Shown: one piece after another, positions 35,942 through 43,030 of the stretch
Position numbering within the stretch: the stretch's first letter is position 1
How the letters are laid out: each line of letters begins with the position of its first letter
Source: Mauremys mutica
Lineage: Eukaryota > Chordata > Testudines > Geoemydidae
DNA length: 64,000 nt
Reading direction: 5' to 3'
Assembly (NCBI RefSeq): GCF_020497125.1
Contig: NC_059072.1
Location: 77,383,697-77,447,696, forward strand
Position numbers and translations under genes: made by a program
Notes under the pieces: model-generated
Seen by the model: only the letters and a program-made list of their open reading frames with translations
The model's database searches: none
Told to the model about the DNA's origin: nothing

Positions 35942-38571
35942 CAGGAGCATCAAGATGGGTGTGATTTGCCCCTTGTTCGCCAAGTGTTCTGCAGGACGCC
36001 CAGGAAAGAACATTTCCACTTGTCTGCCTCTTTCTACTCCTAGCACTGTTTCTGGAGCTGCCAAGGATCCAAAATTAGCTTGCCAGCTCCCGAAGACCCA
36101 TGCTAACAATATAATTTAAAATATTAACTTTTAAAATATGAGTTTAATTACCTCATCTTTATATCTGCACACTAGATCTCAACTAGACGAGTTTAGTGAA
36201 CCATAATTTATCTCTGTCCTTCTGGTTGGTGGTTTGTGTGTGTGTTTGCTATGAAGGAGTAGAGGAAAATATACATCAGAAACATTTTTTAATTTGGGAG
36301 TGCAACTTTTTTTTTGGTGGGATGTCATAATTCATTAACCCCTTTCCCAACTGATGGCAAATTTGATAGGAAAAATGGGGGTAAAATTGGGTTTATAATG
36401 GGAACTCACTTTGTGACCTATGGAGCAATTTGTGACGCTCCAAAATAGCACCATAAGTGTGTATAGCACTTAACAAGCACATAAAAAGATACAGGCCCTA
36501 TCCCAATTTGCTTGCAATCTAAAGTCAGCATGAAAATGTACAAACACATTTTTAAAGGTGTGGGGGAAACCACAGGAAATGAAAAGAGCATGATCTAGTT
36601 CTTGGCAGAGCGTTTTCCCCATAGTGAATGAGAGGGGAAAGTTGTCTTTATCATGGATTTATTGTTGTTTCAGTAAAGTTTGAAACAGGACTACATTAAC
36701 ACGCACTAGAAAACTTTTAGTGTGTATCAGCAGGGTCCACGTTGAGCCTGTTAGTGCATGATATGCTAGTGTGGACTAAAATTTACACCCCTCTGGTGTG
36801 GCCTAAAGCTCTGTGTAGAAAAGCCCTAATTGTCTAAGGAGAGACTTGTATGAAGAAAGGGGGATTGTAAGATCAAGTCGCCCATTCATGCATAAGATGG
36901 CCACATGATGGGAGGAGCCAAGTAGAGAATGGGAGAAGACAAAAAAGGAGGGTTGGATGTGAGTCTTGGTTGGAGCAAAGTGCACAGATAGGGCAGTAAA
37001 AATATACACAATCTGAGATGGAGGCAGAAGTTGTGCTGAGCCTTGAAAATCCTTGTAAACCACTATCTAACAAATAACAAATATATGAAAAATATATATT
37101 CATAAATTATATAAATATATACACTGAAGACAGGAGAAACCAGTGGTACTTTATGTTTAAAAAATTAGGCTTTAGGTGAGTGCCAAGCACAAAAGGCATA
37201 AGACAGCAAACCCTACACACGCGGTTACTCCAGATCTGCAGCAGACATTGCCGGTAACCACTAAGTTTGTCTCCTAGTCTGTCATGTAAGGTTTTCCAAC
37301 AAAAATGCCACACTGTATAGCCAGTTAAGGCAGAGAGCTGGAAAAAAGGTTCATGGGTGTAATTTTGTTTTAAAAATCATGAAAAAGACGGTTTTAACTA
37401 AAAACCGTCTTTGAAACCACTTTAGAAAGGAGCCATGAATTTGTTATGACTCATGTCTGTATCTTCTAGATTCATTTGTTTTAAAGTAACTAACTATACA
37501 AAGCTATCCAAGACACTGAAATTTCATATTTTATAGTCAAGCACTTGAGAAAATTATCTGTTCAGTTCAAAGTTTGGTATATTTATATTCAAATACTTAC
37601 TTAAAAACTCTCCATTGCCATGATGCATATGCAAAACATTACAACAGTTAGGTGACTGGTGTGCTGAGACCACTATGTACCATGATGACCAATATTGGCT
37701 CATTGTTTCCTTGTACACTTCCATCTGTCTGTATCCATCTGTTACTTGTCTTATACTTAAATTGTAAACTCTTTGAGCTTTGTGTTCTGTGTTTGTACAA
37801 TGACTAGCATAATGGGGTCCTGTTTATAGCAATACAAATAAATCATATTAATAAAACAAAGTGCAAATTTTCAACTATCAGAAGCTTTTATAATGACAAT
37901 GATATTTTTCACTTCTACAGCCCCTTTCTTCTGAAGTCATTTGAAGGCTTCCATTGACTATAATGGGCATTAGATTGGGTTCTTTTTCTCCATCAGAAGA
38001 TGGATATATTTAAGTTCAGTGTGCCAAGTGAATCAGTGGCAAAGCAGAGAAAGGGTTCCGCAGTCCTAGCTCCCTGGCATATGATCTAATACATTGCGCA
38101 TGCTGTATCTTCACTGTATTTTTCAATGAAATTGTATAGCACTCGTAGGGTAGTTGTTAATATTATATAGCAGAATTAGTGAGGGAAACCAAAGAAAGAA
38201 GAAAAAAAATGAAAAAAAATCTAAATGTAATCTTATTTTATATGTTCCAGATTCAGAACAATCTGTGGGCAGGAAATGCAGCTAGCAGCTCGATGGTCAC
38301 TTCCTGCATGCTACCGCGTGACACTTCCTCCTGTATGACACCTTATTCCCACTCACCCCGGACAGATTCTGGCTACACAGGCTTTTCAAACCACCAGAAC
38401 CAATTCAGCCATGTGCCCCTCAACAACTTTTTCACTGACTCTTTACTTTCTGGGGCTACCAATGGACATGCATTTGAAACCAAGCCAGAATTTGAAAGGA
38501 GGTCCTCCAGTATTGCAGTTCTACGAATGAAAGCCAAGGAGCATGCTGCAAACATTTCCTGGGCCATGTAA
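15379..38571 (+). CDS. ALX1: ALX homeobox protein 1 (CART1), four coding exons, complete
   Basis: The coding sequence is join(15379-15604, 18698-19002, 22976-23104, 38251-38571): 981 nt, 326 aa plus TAA, the same length as I recall for mammalian ALX1. ALX1 is a nuclear paired-type homeodomain transcription factor of neural-crest-derived frontonasal mesenchyme and cartilage, and it binds TAAT palindromes as a dimer. The protein starts [12 protein letters not shown]. The homeodomain covers residues about 132-191, with [13 protein letters not shown] in helix 3, giving Q at homeodomain position 50 and N at 51. The OAR motif [14 protein letters not shown] lies near residues 305-318 and the protein ends NISWAM. 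There is no paired domain, as expected for ALX proteins. All junctions are GT-AG and join in frame. An in-frame ATG at 15373 precedes the chosen start, but it has T at -3, whereas 15379 has A at -3 and G at +4. I see no frameshift or stop. I am confident of the identity from conservation along the whole length. Confidence 0.97.
15605..18697 (+). other. ALX1: ALX1 intron 1 (3,093 bp, phase 1)
   Basis: GT-AG intron. After an initial CpG-bearing part, to about 16.4 kb, it becomes strongly AT-rich and contains no interspersed repeat that I recognise. An A homopolymer lies near 16491. The acceptor is preceded by the pyrimidine stretch tgcttattttcccctcc. Short open frames within it look fortuitous. 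Confidence 0.85.
18698..19002 (+). CDS. ALX1: ALX1 coding exon 2 (linker and homeodomain helices 1-2)
   Basis: The acceptor is tgtacag|tgaac. The exon completes Val76 and runs from [17 protein letters not shown] through the basic SSSKKRRHR arm to TELTEARVQ. It carries homeodomain residues 1-46: the N-terminal arm, helices 1 and 2, and the start of helix 3. The donor is gtccag|gtaggt at 19003, phase 0. The intron falls between homeodomain positions 46 and 47, the position shared by many paired-class homeobox genes. Confidence 0.96.
20930..21185. promoter_or_regulatory. Candidate conserved non-coding element in ALX1 intron 2
   Basis: This segment is balanced in composition, free of simple repeats, and contains words such as gatcagctggat, ctgcatgtcagtgcagtaattg and ggagattgtcaaggtc that are unlike the surrounding AT-rich intron. 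Introns of ALX genes often hold enhancers. This is a judgement by eye; cross-species conservation was not tested. Confidence 0.25.
21640..21775 (+). mobile_element. L3/CR1-like LINE 3' tail fragment
   Basis: It contains gtttgtacaatgcctagcac followed by aatgaggtcattg and tgactggggatcctcaatac, then an AT-rich end. This word series (tgtacaatgcctagcacaatg ... gactggg) recurs at 37760-37850 and 54470-54530 and matches the 3' end of an old CR1/L3-type LINE common in amniotes. Family assignment is from memory. Confidence 0.5.
22976..23104 (+). CDS. ALX1: ALX1 coding exon 3 (recognition helix)
   Basis: This is a 43-codon exon in phase 0 at both ends. It starts [18 protein letters not shown] and so carries most of homeodomain helix 3, including the base-contacting Q50 and N51. 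It continues through [21 protein letters not shown]. The acceptor is ggtgtag|gtttgg and the donor is ccacag|gtacag at 23105. Skipping it would delete the recognition helix but keep the frame. Confidence 0.96.
24850..25230 (+). repeat. G-rich degenerate tandem repeat
   Basis: Variants of ggggcagttggggac, aggagcaggggggg and ttggataggg recur at irregular spacing of several tens of bases. The plus strand carries many runs of three or more G, so G-quadruplex formation is possible. It has no coding potential, and the frames through it are artefacts of composition. Confidence 0.7.
25311..26541. repeat. 70-bp minisatellite, about 17.6 units, with higher-order structure
   Basis: Units begin cagcccagagccctctgatt at 25311, 25381, 25451, 25521, 25591, 25661, 25731, 25800, 25870, 25940, 26010, 26080, 26150, 26220, 26289, 26359, 26429 and 26499, the last partial. 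Units are 70 bp, except those starting at 25731 and 26220, which are 69 bp because of a shared one-base deletion (ttccggccgc). Each unit holds an inverted pair, gcccagagccct and agggctctgggc, around a second dyad, cagccgcggctg. Because 70 is not a multiple of 3, the array cannot encode a repetitive protein in one frame. Confidence 0.92.
26655..26883 (-). mobile_element. MIR-like CORE-SINE fragment
   Basis: The plus strand carries gaaactgaagcacagagatg, then gatttgcccaagatgacac, gagtggcaaggctgggatta and a final ctatccactacaccatgcc. This is the reverse complement of the MIR/CORE-SINE core (tgtgacc-ttgggcaa, ctctgtgcctcagtttc). The left part, agtccttgctcctaagagtttataatcta, belongs to the 3' tail. 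It is an old amniote SINE. Confidence 0.7.
27462..27483. repeat. (TA)n microsatellite
   Basis: An uninterrupted run of about 11 TA units in intron 3, next to the left end of a nested DNA transposon. Confidence 0.9.
27491..28045. mobile_element. Outer PIF/Harbinger-like element interrupted by a second one
   Basis: The left end ggcctgctacaag at 27491 and the right end tgtagacaaggcc ending at 28045 are inverted relatives. The internal sequence gaactggtttaactaa stops at 27700 and resumes at 27984-28045 as taaatcaatttaaaattg, so the element was split by the 283-bp insert at 27701-27983. Flanks are taa on the left and tga on the right, a possible decayed 3-bp target duplication. Confidence 0.6.
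27701..27983. mobile_element. PIF/Harbinger-like MITE, 283 bp, inserted in another element
   Basis: It starts ggctatgtctact and ends tatagacaaggcc, and is flanked on both sides by taa (27698-27700, 27984-27986), the 3-bp TWA duplication typical of PIF/Harbinger. The interior is made of diverged palindromes, including cagcagctgtaccagtacagctgcgcc in its right part. Length and style match the elements at about 28055 and 28678. Confidence 0.75.
28055..28333. mobile_element. PIF/Harbinger-like MITE, about 279 bp
   Basis: It starts agtctggtctacacc and ends gtgtagacttggcc. Internal landmarks gctcagggctgtgaaaaa, gaggtagattacctac and ggcagcatagctgtgctac recur in the element at 28678-28958. Exact ends and target duplication are unclear by one or two bases. 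Confidence 0.7.
28678..28958. mobile_element. PIF/Harbinger-like MITE, 281 bp
   Basis: The terminal sequences ggcctggtctacatt and agtgtagacaagatc form inverted repeats, with taa duplicated at 28675-28677 and 28959-28961. It shares ctcaggggtttgaaaaa and cggggagacggattacctac with the element at 28055. It is non-coding and was mobilised in trans. Confidence 0.78.
30971..31012. repeat. GA/CT-rich low-complexity tract with C homopolymer
   Basis: A purine stretch (agagagggata) is followed by ctccctccttccctc and a run of about 11 C. Simple sequence in intron 3 with no other feature. Confidence 0.7.
31772..31965 (-). mobile_element. CR1 LINE 3' end (5'-truncated)
   Basis: The plus strand begins gaatcatagaatcatagaat, the reverse complement of the ATTCTATG octamer tail of CR1. 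Then come ggttggaagagacctcagg, aggtcatctagtccaaccc and ctgctcaaagcaggaccaac. This is the 3' untranslated end of a reptile/bird CR1 in antisense to ALX1. No reverse transcriptase portion remains. Confidence 0.9.
32700..32935 (-). mobile_element. Degenerate MIR-like SINE
   Basis: It contains tatgctaggcactgaa, agaccttacagtctgaatag, tgatttgttcaaaggtacac and gtgacttgaacccaaag, which follow the order of a reverse-complemented MIR core and tail, with heavy decay. Confidence 0.45.
33893..34387. repeat. Long imperfect inverted repeat of unknown family
   Basis: The left arm, about 33893-34115 read on the minus strand, and the right arm, about 34170-34387 on the plus strand, are alignable from end to end. 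Both include a run encoding M-G-K-T-D-K (34096 leftward, 34187 rightward), then tatgtctactac against tatgtcaactgtg, tggaagtatcacaa against tggaaatatcacaa, and agtactg near the outer ends. The spacer is about 55 bp. Arms differ at perhaps a third of positions, so it is old. It could be an ancient fold-back transposon. I do not recognise a protein in it. Confidence 0.6.
34549..34632. mobile_element. Short palindromic MITE-like repeat
   Basis: The left end agatcctcagctagcataaa is mirrored by the right end ctagcagaggatctggccc. The centre carries gaatggagctatgc. Similar hairpins around a ccattgacttcaatgg-type centre recur in this window at 39104, 53878 and 54252. Confidence 0.45.
34880..35042 (+). 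mobile_element. CR1 LINE 3' end fragment
   Basis: The landmarks gaggctgtggaatctctgtc, tttttaagaacaggttggac, aaacacctgtcagg and gactagatgacctcttg, followed by acatttctatcaa, give the plus-oriented CR1 3' end with a degraded octamer tail. Confidence 0.75.
35886..35941. repeat. Compound (GT)n(GA)n microsatellite
   Basis: About 14 GT units pass directly into about 14 GA units. The alternating and purine-pyrimidine composition keeps reading frames open on both strands (153 and 156 aa), which are therefore artefacts. It is likely length-polymorphic. Confidence 0.92.
36687..36827. mobile_element. DNA-transposon-derived MITE, about 141 bp
   Basis: The ends aggactacattaacacgcac and gctctgtgtagaaaagccct are imperfect inverted repeats of the type agggcttgtctacat. 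The interior contains agcagggtccacgttg and cccctctggtgtgg. I know similar elements from turtle and bird DNA; target duplication is not clear. Confidence 0.5.
37735..37850 (+). mobile_element. L3/CR1-like LINE 3' tail
   Basis: It contains aaattgtaaactctttgagc, then gtttgtacaatgactagcat, aatggggtcctg and atacaaataaat. This is the order of the amniote L3-type LINE terminus and matches the fragments at 21640, 52010 and 54420. Confidence 0.55.
38251..38571 (+). CDS. ALX1: ALX1 coding exon 4 with OAR motif and stop
   Basis: The acceptor is atgttccag|attcag. The exon encodes 106 residues plus TAA at 38569-38571: [14 protein letters not shown], then the Ser/Thr/Pro-rich region with [37 protein letters not shown], and the C-terminal OAR motif [14 protein letters not shown] ending NISWAM. 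The OAR motif is a regulatory tail typical of paired-like proteins. The frame is also open upstream to 38179, but that stretch is intron: it is AT-rich, contains the acceptor's pyrimidine tract and matches no ALX1 residue. Confidence 0.96.
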   Translation: MQNNLWAGNAASSSMVTSCMLPRDTSSCMTPYSHSPRTDSGYTGFSNHQNQFSHVPLNNFFTDSLLSGATNGHAFETKPEFERRSSSIAVLRMKAKEHAANISWAM

Positions 38572-38885
38572 TATCATAGTACACTTTCTTTTTTTTTAAG
38601 TAGCAAACTAAAAACATTCTTATTTCCCATATTTAAAGGACACAACAATAAGCTGCTGTGTTTGGAAATGCTAGAGGTCAGGATATACATTGAAGCCTGC
38701 TTAAATAAATATCCTATATTATTTAACAATAAAACTAAAGGATAAACCTGAATAGATTTACCAATCTCAACCATCCCTGTTTTTTTGTTTTTTATATTTT
38801 ATATTAAAACATGTTTTATTGTACCAGTTGATGAAATATGATTATAAAACTTGCAAAAAGAATAAACCTATTAAACAAATACATC
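38572..38885 (+). other. ALX1: ALX1 3' untranslated region (inferred)
   Basis: AT-rich sequence from the stop codon to just past the AATAAA at 38861. Another AATAAA occurs at 38704-38709. The 3' end is inferred, not mapped. Confidence 0.5.
38861..38866 (+). terminator. Likely ALX1 polyadenylation signal AATAAA
   Basis: A canonical hexamer about 290 nt after the stop, in the context aaaaagaataaacctatt. Cleavage would fall near 38880-38890. AATAAA words at 38704 and near 39056 are alternatives. Confidence 0.5.
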
Positions 38886-38889
38886 GGCT

Positions 38890-41240
38890 ATATTTTGATA
38901 TATGTCAGTGCTACGTACAAAAGGAATTCCTTATGAATGAATACCTGATAAAGGAGGAAGTCTGGTGAGGAAAATACATTTGTCATATCAAGGCTGTGAT
39001 GTAAATCTTTAAGCACATTGTGTAGGGTGTTAAGCATATGATTCTCCTTATTGTAAATAAATGTTGTAGGTCTAACTCTGTGAGCACTCCGCTGCTGCTT
39101 TGGGCCTGATCCATTATTCTGCTACACACATGTATTGAGTTCAATGGAGTTATACCATTGTAAAACTGGTGTAATGGAATGGTGAGTCTGATCCTTTACT
39201 CATATAGACCTGAGTGTGCTCTCATTGAGTTTAATGAGAAATTTGCCCTGGGTTTCACTGAGAGCAGAAGTCAATGGCAAAAGTCTCATTGAGTTCCGTG
39301 GCAGCAGGATTGGGCTCTATATGCTCGCTGCATATTACAAAGGAATTAAAACGTCAGCAAACTTCGACATTTCTGGTGGAAAAAAAATAAGGAGGGGGGG
39401 GAAGAAAAATACTTTACATCTGGAGAATTGCTATCTGCTTTGATTTACTTCTCCTCCCTTTCCCCTGTCACATTCCAGGCTCCTTCAGATGAGTGAAATG
39501 TCAGGCTCCTTGAAAGCAACAGCCAGCCTCTCAAGTTCATAAAGGCAAAGTACATTAATTGAAATAAAGAAGGACTTGCATGGCTGTGATTAGAACAGGA
39601 TACAGCTCTCCACACAGCCCGTGCTTCTTGCTTTTCTCTCTAGCCACCACTTTGAAGCAAAGGATGCAGGGGGGAAGCATTTTTCATTACAACAAAACTG
39701 AACTAAGTAGTATTAATAAAACAAAACTACAGGGATCTAGGGTGTGCTCCTCTTTCTATTTGAGACGAAGGCCAAGCTTCTAATGACTTAAATGTGAGAA
39801 GGATCCAATCCATAATCCTTAAGTACAGTAAATAAGCCTCCCTTTGAAAACATTATTGTTAATTGGAAATGAGATTTTTATAGCAAATATTTTAAATTGG
39901 ATGATTTGAAAAGAAAGTTCTCCTATGCACAGTCTTTAACAAAAAGATCAGCCTTTTATTCATTTATAGACTTGTGGTTTCCTAAGTTTATTACCTTGCC
40001 AAAATGAGCTTCTTCAGTTTTGGCCGTGGATATTGGGGGCGGGGAGAGGAAGGGGGAATTTTCAGGCTCACATTTAGCAGCTTTTTTAATGACCTGTTTA
40101 GGCAACTGTAAAATGTGCCTTATGCTTCAAAGCAGACTGATTTGTTTTTAACATATGTAAAGATACAATGGCTATACAGACACTTCTGCCATATGAAGGA
40201 GGATTAAAGTGATGAAAATCCAAGCATTTTTCACAGGTCAAACTGTTTCCAATTTCAAAATGTGCTCTTCATTATTATTAATTTTTTTAGCATTTACACA
40301 TAATAATTTTAAGGTGTAGTATATGGAACATGCCAGATCAATTTCCAGATAATTTTTATTAGAGCATCATTAGCAGTAAGGCAATGAAAGCTCAACTGGC
40401 AAAACATTGAGCCATTTTATCATTGCCTTTCCTTCAGTTTACTTGTATATTGTAATACCAGAAGTTTCAATTATCGTCTCAGGAAATTCTGCATTAAAGT
40501 TCATTTTTACAAGGCAGTTTAGGTCAAGATTAGAACTGAACAATTCCCAGCAATATATTGCAGTGATGGAGTGTTTGCAGGAAATAAACTGTCATGTTCA
40601 AAACATTACAAAACTGCTAGATGTTTGAATCCTAGCAAGAAGCAAAGGCAGGGAGAGGACCCCTCATTTTCCTGCTGATTGTAATCAACTGGAAGGGTTA
40701 TATTTGAATTAAACTTTTCCTTCTTATTTTGAACAATGGAAATGATTTGTTACCTTTTGCAAGCATACCCTGATGCATTAAACAAACAGGTATTCAAGCT
40801 CCAATTAAACCTGAGGTGTGATAAATTGCAGACCCTGAGTTAAACTTGTCACACTCTCGCAACAGCCGAGTCTCTCAGTATGAACCATAGTCTATATGCT
40901 GCAGTATGTAGAAAAACCACCCTCATATGTTAGATGTCAAATAATACAACAGGGTCAGATTCTTCCTCCATTACTACTCTTAGTGAGTAGCCCTTACTCA
41001 ATGAGTAGTCTCGTTGATTTCAATTAACAGACATTTTAGACAATTTATTTCTATGGGACTCCTCACAGAAAGCCAAACTGTGAACAACTTACGCACAATG
41101 GTTACTCATATGACTAGTCCCACAGCAGACAATGGGACTATTCATGTGGATAGTTGCTCACCACCAGCATAAGTGAGTCACCATCAGGCCAAGAGTATGG
41201 TACTATTCAACAACGGTAAGGGTGGCAGAATCTGGCCCAC
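38890..41240. other. ALX1 3' flank, mostly unique AT-rich DNA
   Basis: No exon recognised. A palindromic repeat fragment at about 39104-39200 (gggcctgatccatt, ttcaatggagttat) and hairpin-like repeat DNA at 40945-41230 are the only mobile-looking parts. The part between 39.45 and 40.9 kb has few repeats and could hold conserved non-coding DNA. Confidence 0.4.
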
Positions 41241-41244
41241 AATG

Positions 41245-41660
41245 ACTAATGGCCTCTAACTGCCAGAAGCTGGGACTAGATGACCGGGACTGGATCACTC
41301 AATAATTGTCCTGTTCTGTTCATTCTTTCTGAAGCATCTGGCTCCAGGCACCAGCCCAGAAAGCAGCTGCCTGGGGTGGCCAACAGTGAGGGGCTGCTCG
41401 TCTGGGTCTTCGGTAGCAATTCGGCGGCGGGTCCCTCACTCCCTCTTGTAGCGAAGGACCAGCCGTCGAATTGCCACCAGAGACTGAAGCAGCGGAGGTA
41501 GAACTGCAGATTGCGGCTTTTTTCCCCCCCTTTTTTTTTCTATTTGCTGCTTGGGGCGGCAAAAACCCTGGAGCCGGCACTGTCTGGCACTGTCAGAAGA
41601 CAGGGATATTGGGTTAAATGGACCACTGGTCTGACCCACTATGGCCATTCTTATATTCTG
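41245..41660 (+). mobile_element. CR1 3' end interrupted by a second element
   Basis: The left half contains gaagctgggactagatgac, ggactggatcactcaataa and gttctgttcattctttctg. The right half resumes with actgtcagaagacaggg, atggaccactggtctgac and ccactatggccattcttat. These are consecutive parts of one CR1 3' terminus, separated by about 240 bp of unrelated GC-rich sequence. Confidence 0.75.
41340..41582. mobile_element. GC-rich MITE nested in CR1
   Basis: The ends ggctccaggcaccagc and ccctggagccggcac are inverted relatives and resemble the ends of the element at 4822. The word tctggc flanks both sides and may be the remnant of the target duplication. A T/C-rich run lies inside at 41518-41540. 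Confidence 0.6.
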
Positions 41661-42468
41661 AAGAGTTAAATACCTATAATCACTTTGAGTAGCCACTTCC
41701 TGCAAAAATAGTGGTATTGCAGTCAGTGGCACTATTTGTGGAGTAAAGCGCTACATCTGTTACAAGAATGTTTTACAGAAGAAATGCCTGTCTATATATG
41801 TGTGTGCATATATATAATATAGTCTGAGTGAATTTCTACTCTGTGTAAATAAGGGTATCAAAATCTGCCCCCAAATGATTTTTCCTGTTGGGTGCACTTC
41901 TTCAGTCTACAAGACTTTTGTTAGCTTTAACACATATTTTAACTCTTTTTTTTGTTTGTTTGAAATAAATAGATTTTATCCACTTCATGGTTTCTTACTA
42001 TGAGTGACTGAACTTTTAGCTGGTGCTTCAACACATTTTTCTTCACAGATGGTGTGGAGAATGTACTAAAACCAAAAGGAGGTGATTTACCTGCCCTTTC
42101 TCCTGAGCACTTTAATGTTTGAAATATGTGATCATCATGCAATGATGAGAAGAAAATTTATAGAAGTACTGGGCTACGATTCCCCTCACTTGTTAAAGAA
42201 GAAGGTGAAATATTGTTGTAAAACAATGTCATGATTTATTTGTAATGATATACTGGTGGGCCATTTTTTCTTAAGATTGATTAATCATTCTTACATTTTA
42301 AAACTGATTTTATGAACCAATATATATATAATATATTTAAACCTAACTCTAAAAATTAAATTTTGTCATCAATGTTTGTACATCTTAATGTGCAGAATAT
42401 ACTTAATGTGTATTACAACATTGAGGACAACATTTCAGTGGCACTATTGACTAGCTGAAGACTGGTAT
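41660..42468. other. Intergenic, nothing recognised
   Basis: AT-rich sequence with a short TA/TG-rich patch near 41795-41822. No supported feature. Confidence 0.4.
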
Positions 42469-42480
42469 ATTCACCACTAG

Positions 42481-43018
42481 AAATGGTCACAAATTTTCAA
42501 TAAAACAGTTTTCCACTGGAAAATTCACTTTTTCAGAATTGAAATGTTTCACAAAAATGTATTGAATTTGATGACATTTTAAATGGGAGAAAATAAAAAA
42601 GAAAATTGACTCTCATTCTGTTGTGATAACTACATGTTTTCATTGCCCTAATGTTGAAACGTTTTGTTTTGAAAAGGTAAAAACATTTCATTTCAATGTT
42701 ATCATTTCAATTATTTTTGACTTGTAGATATTAAAATATGAATTGTACCATTCTATTTATATATGCTTATCTTGTATTTTTTATTTAATATTTTATACAT
42801 TATAATGTTTTGACATTCTTGGAATGAACCATTTTTACCTTACTGAAGGAACAATTTGACATTATCAAAACAATTAGATGTTTCTGAATTTGAAATATTT
42901 TGGAATTTCCGTTCCATGACAGACCTCAAAATCCTGACTTTGTTCCAATTCAGAATGAAAGCAAATATTGTGATGCCAGATTTTCTGTGGAAAGAAATAC
43001 TGTTTTCCAACCAGCCCT
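42481..43018. mobile_element. AT-rich non-autonomous DNA transposon, about 538 bp
   Basis: The left end aaatggtcacaaattttcaa and the reverse complement of the right end, gggctggttggaaaacag, are related inverted repeats. The flanks carry attcaccactag at 42469-42480 and attcaccaccag at 43019-43030, an 11/12 direct repeat. The interior is AT-rich with repeated gaaatgtttc-like words. The long duplication is unusual for a simple hAT or Harbinger element. Confidence 0.55.
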
Positions 43019-43030
43019 ATTCACCACCAG

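Larger units (their letters stand above)
23105..38250 (+). other. ALX1: ALX1 intron 3 (15,146 bp, phase 0), transposon-rich
   Basis: This is the largest intron and the only one loaded with mobile DNA; the elements are listed separately. Stretches in which I recognise nothing are 23105-24730, 29.0-30.9 kb, 31.97-32.7 kb, 33.0-33.88 kb and 37.86-38.25 kb. The donor is gtacag and the acceptor is tatgttccag after a T-rich tract. The homology of the flanking exons shows that they are spliced together across it. Confidence 0.85.

Noticed and set aside
35639..36119. Overlapping 153- and 156-aa frames on opposite strands
   Set aside because: Both are held open by the GT/GA microsatellite.
38179..38250. 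Upstream extension of the last ALX1 exon as an alternative first exon
   Set aside because: The extension covers the AT-rich intron end and pyrimidine tract; homology to ALX1 begins exactly at the AG acceptor at 38250.
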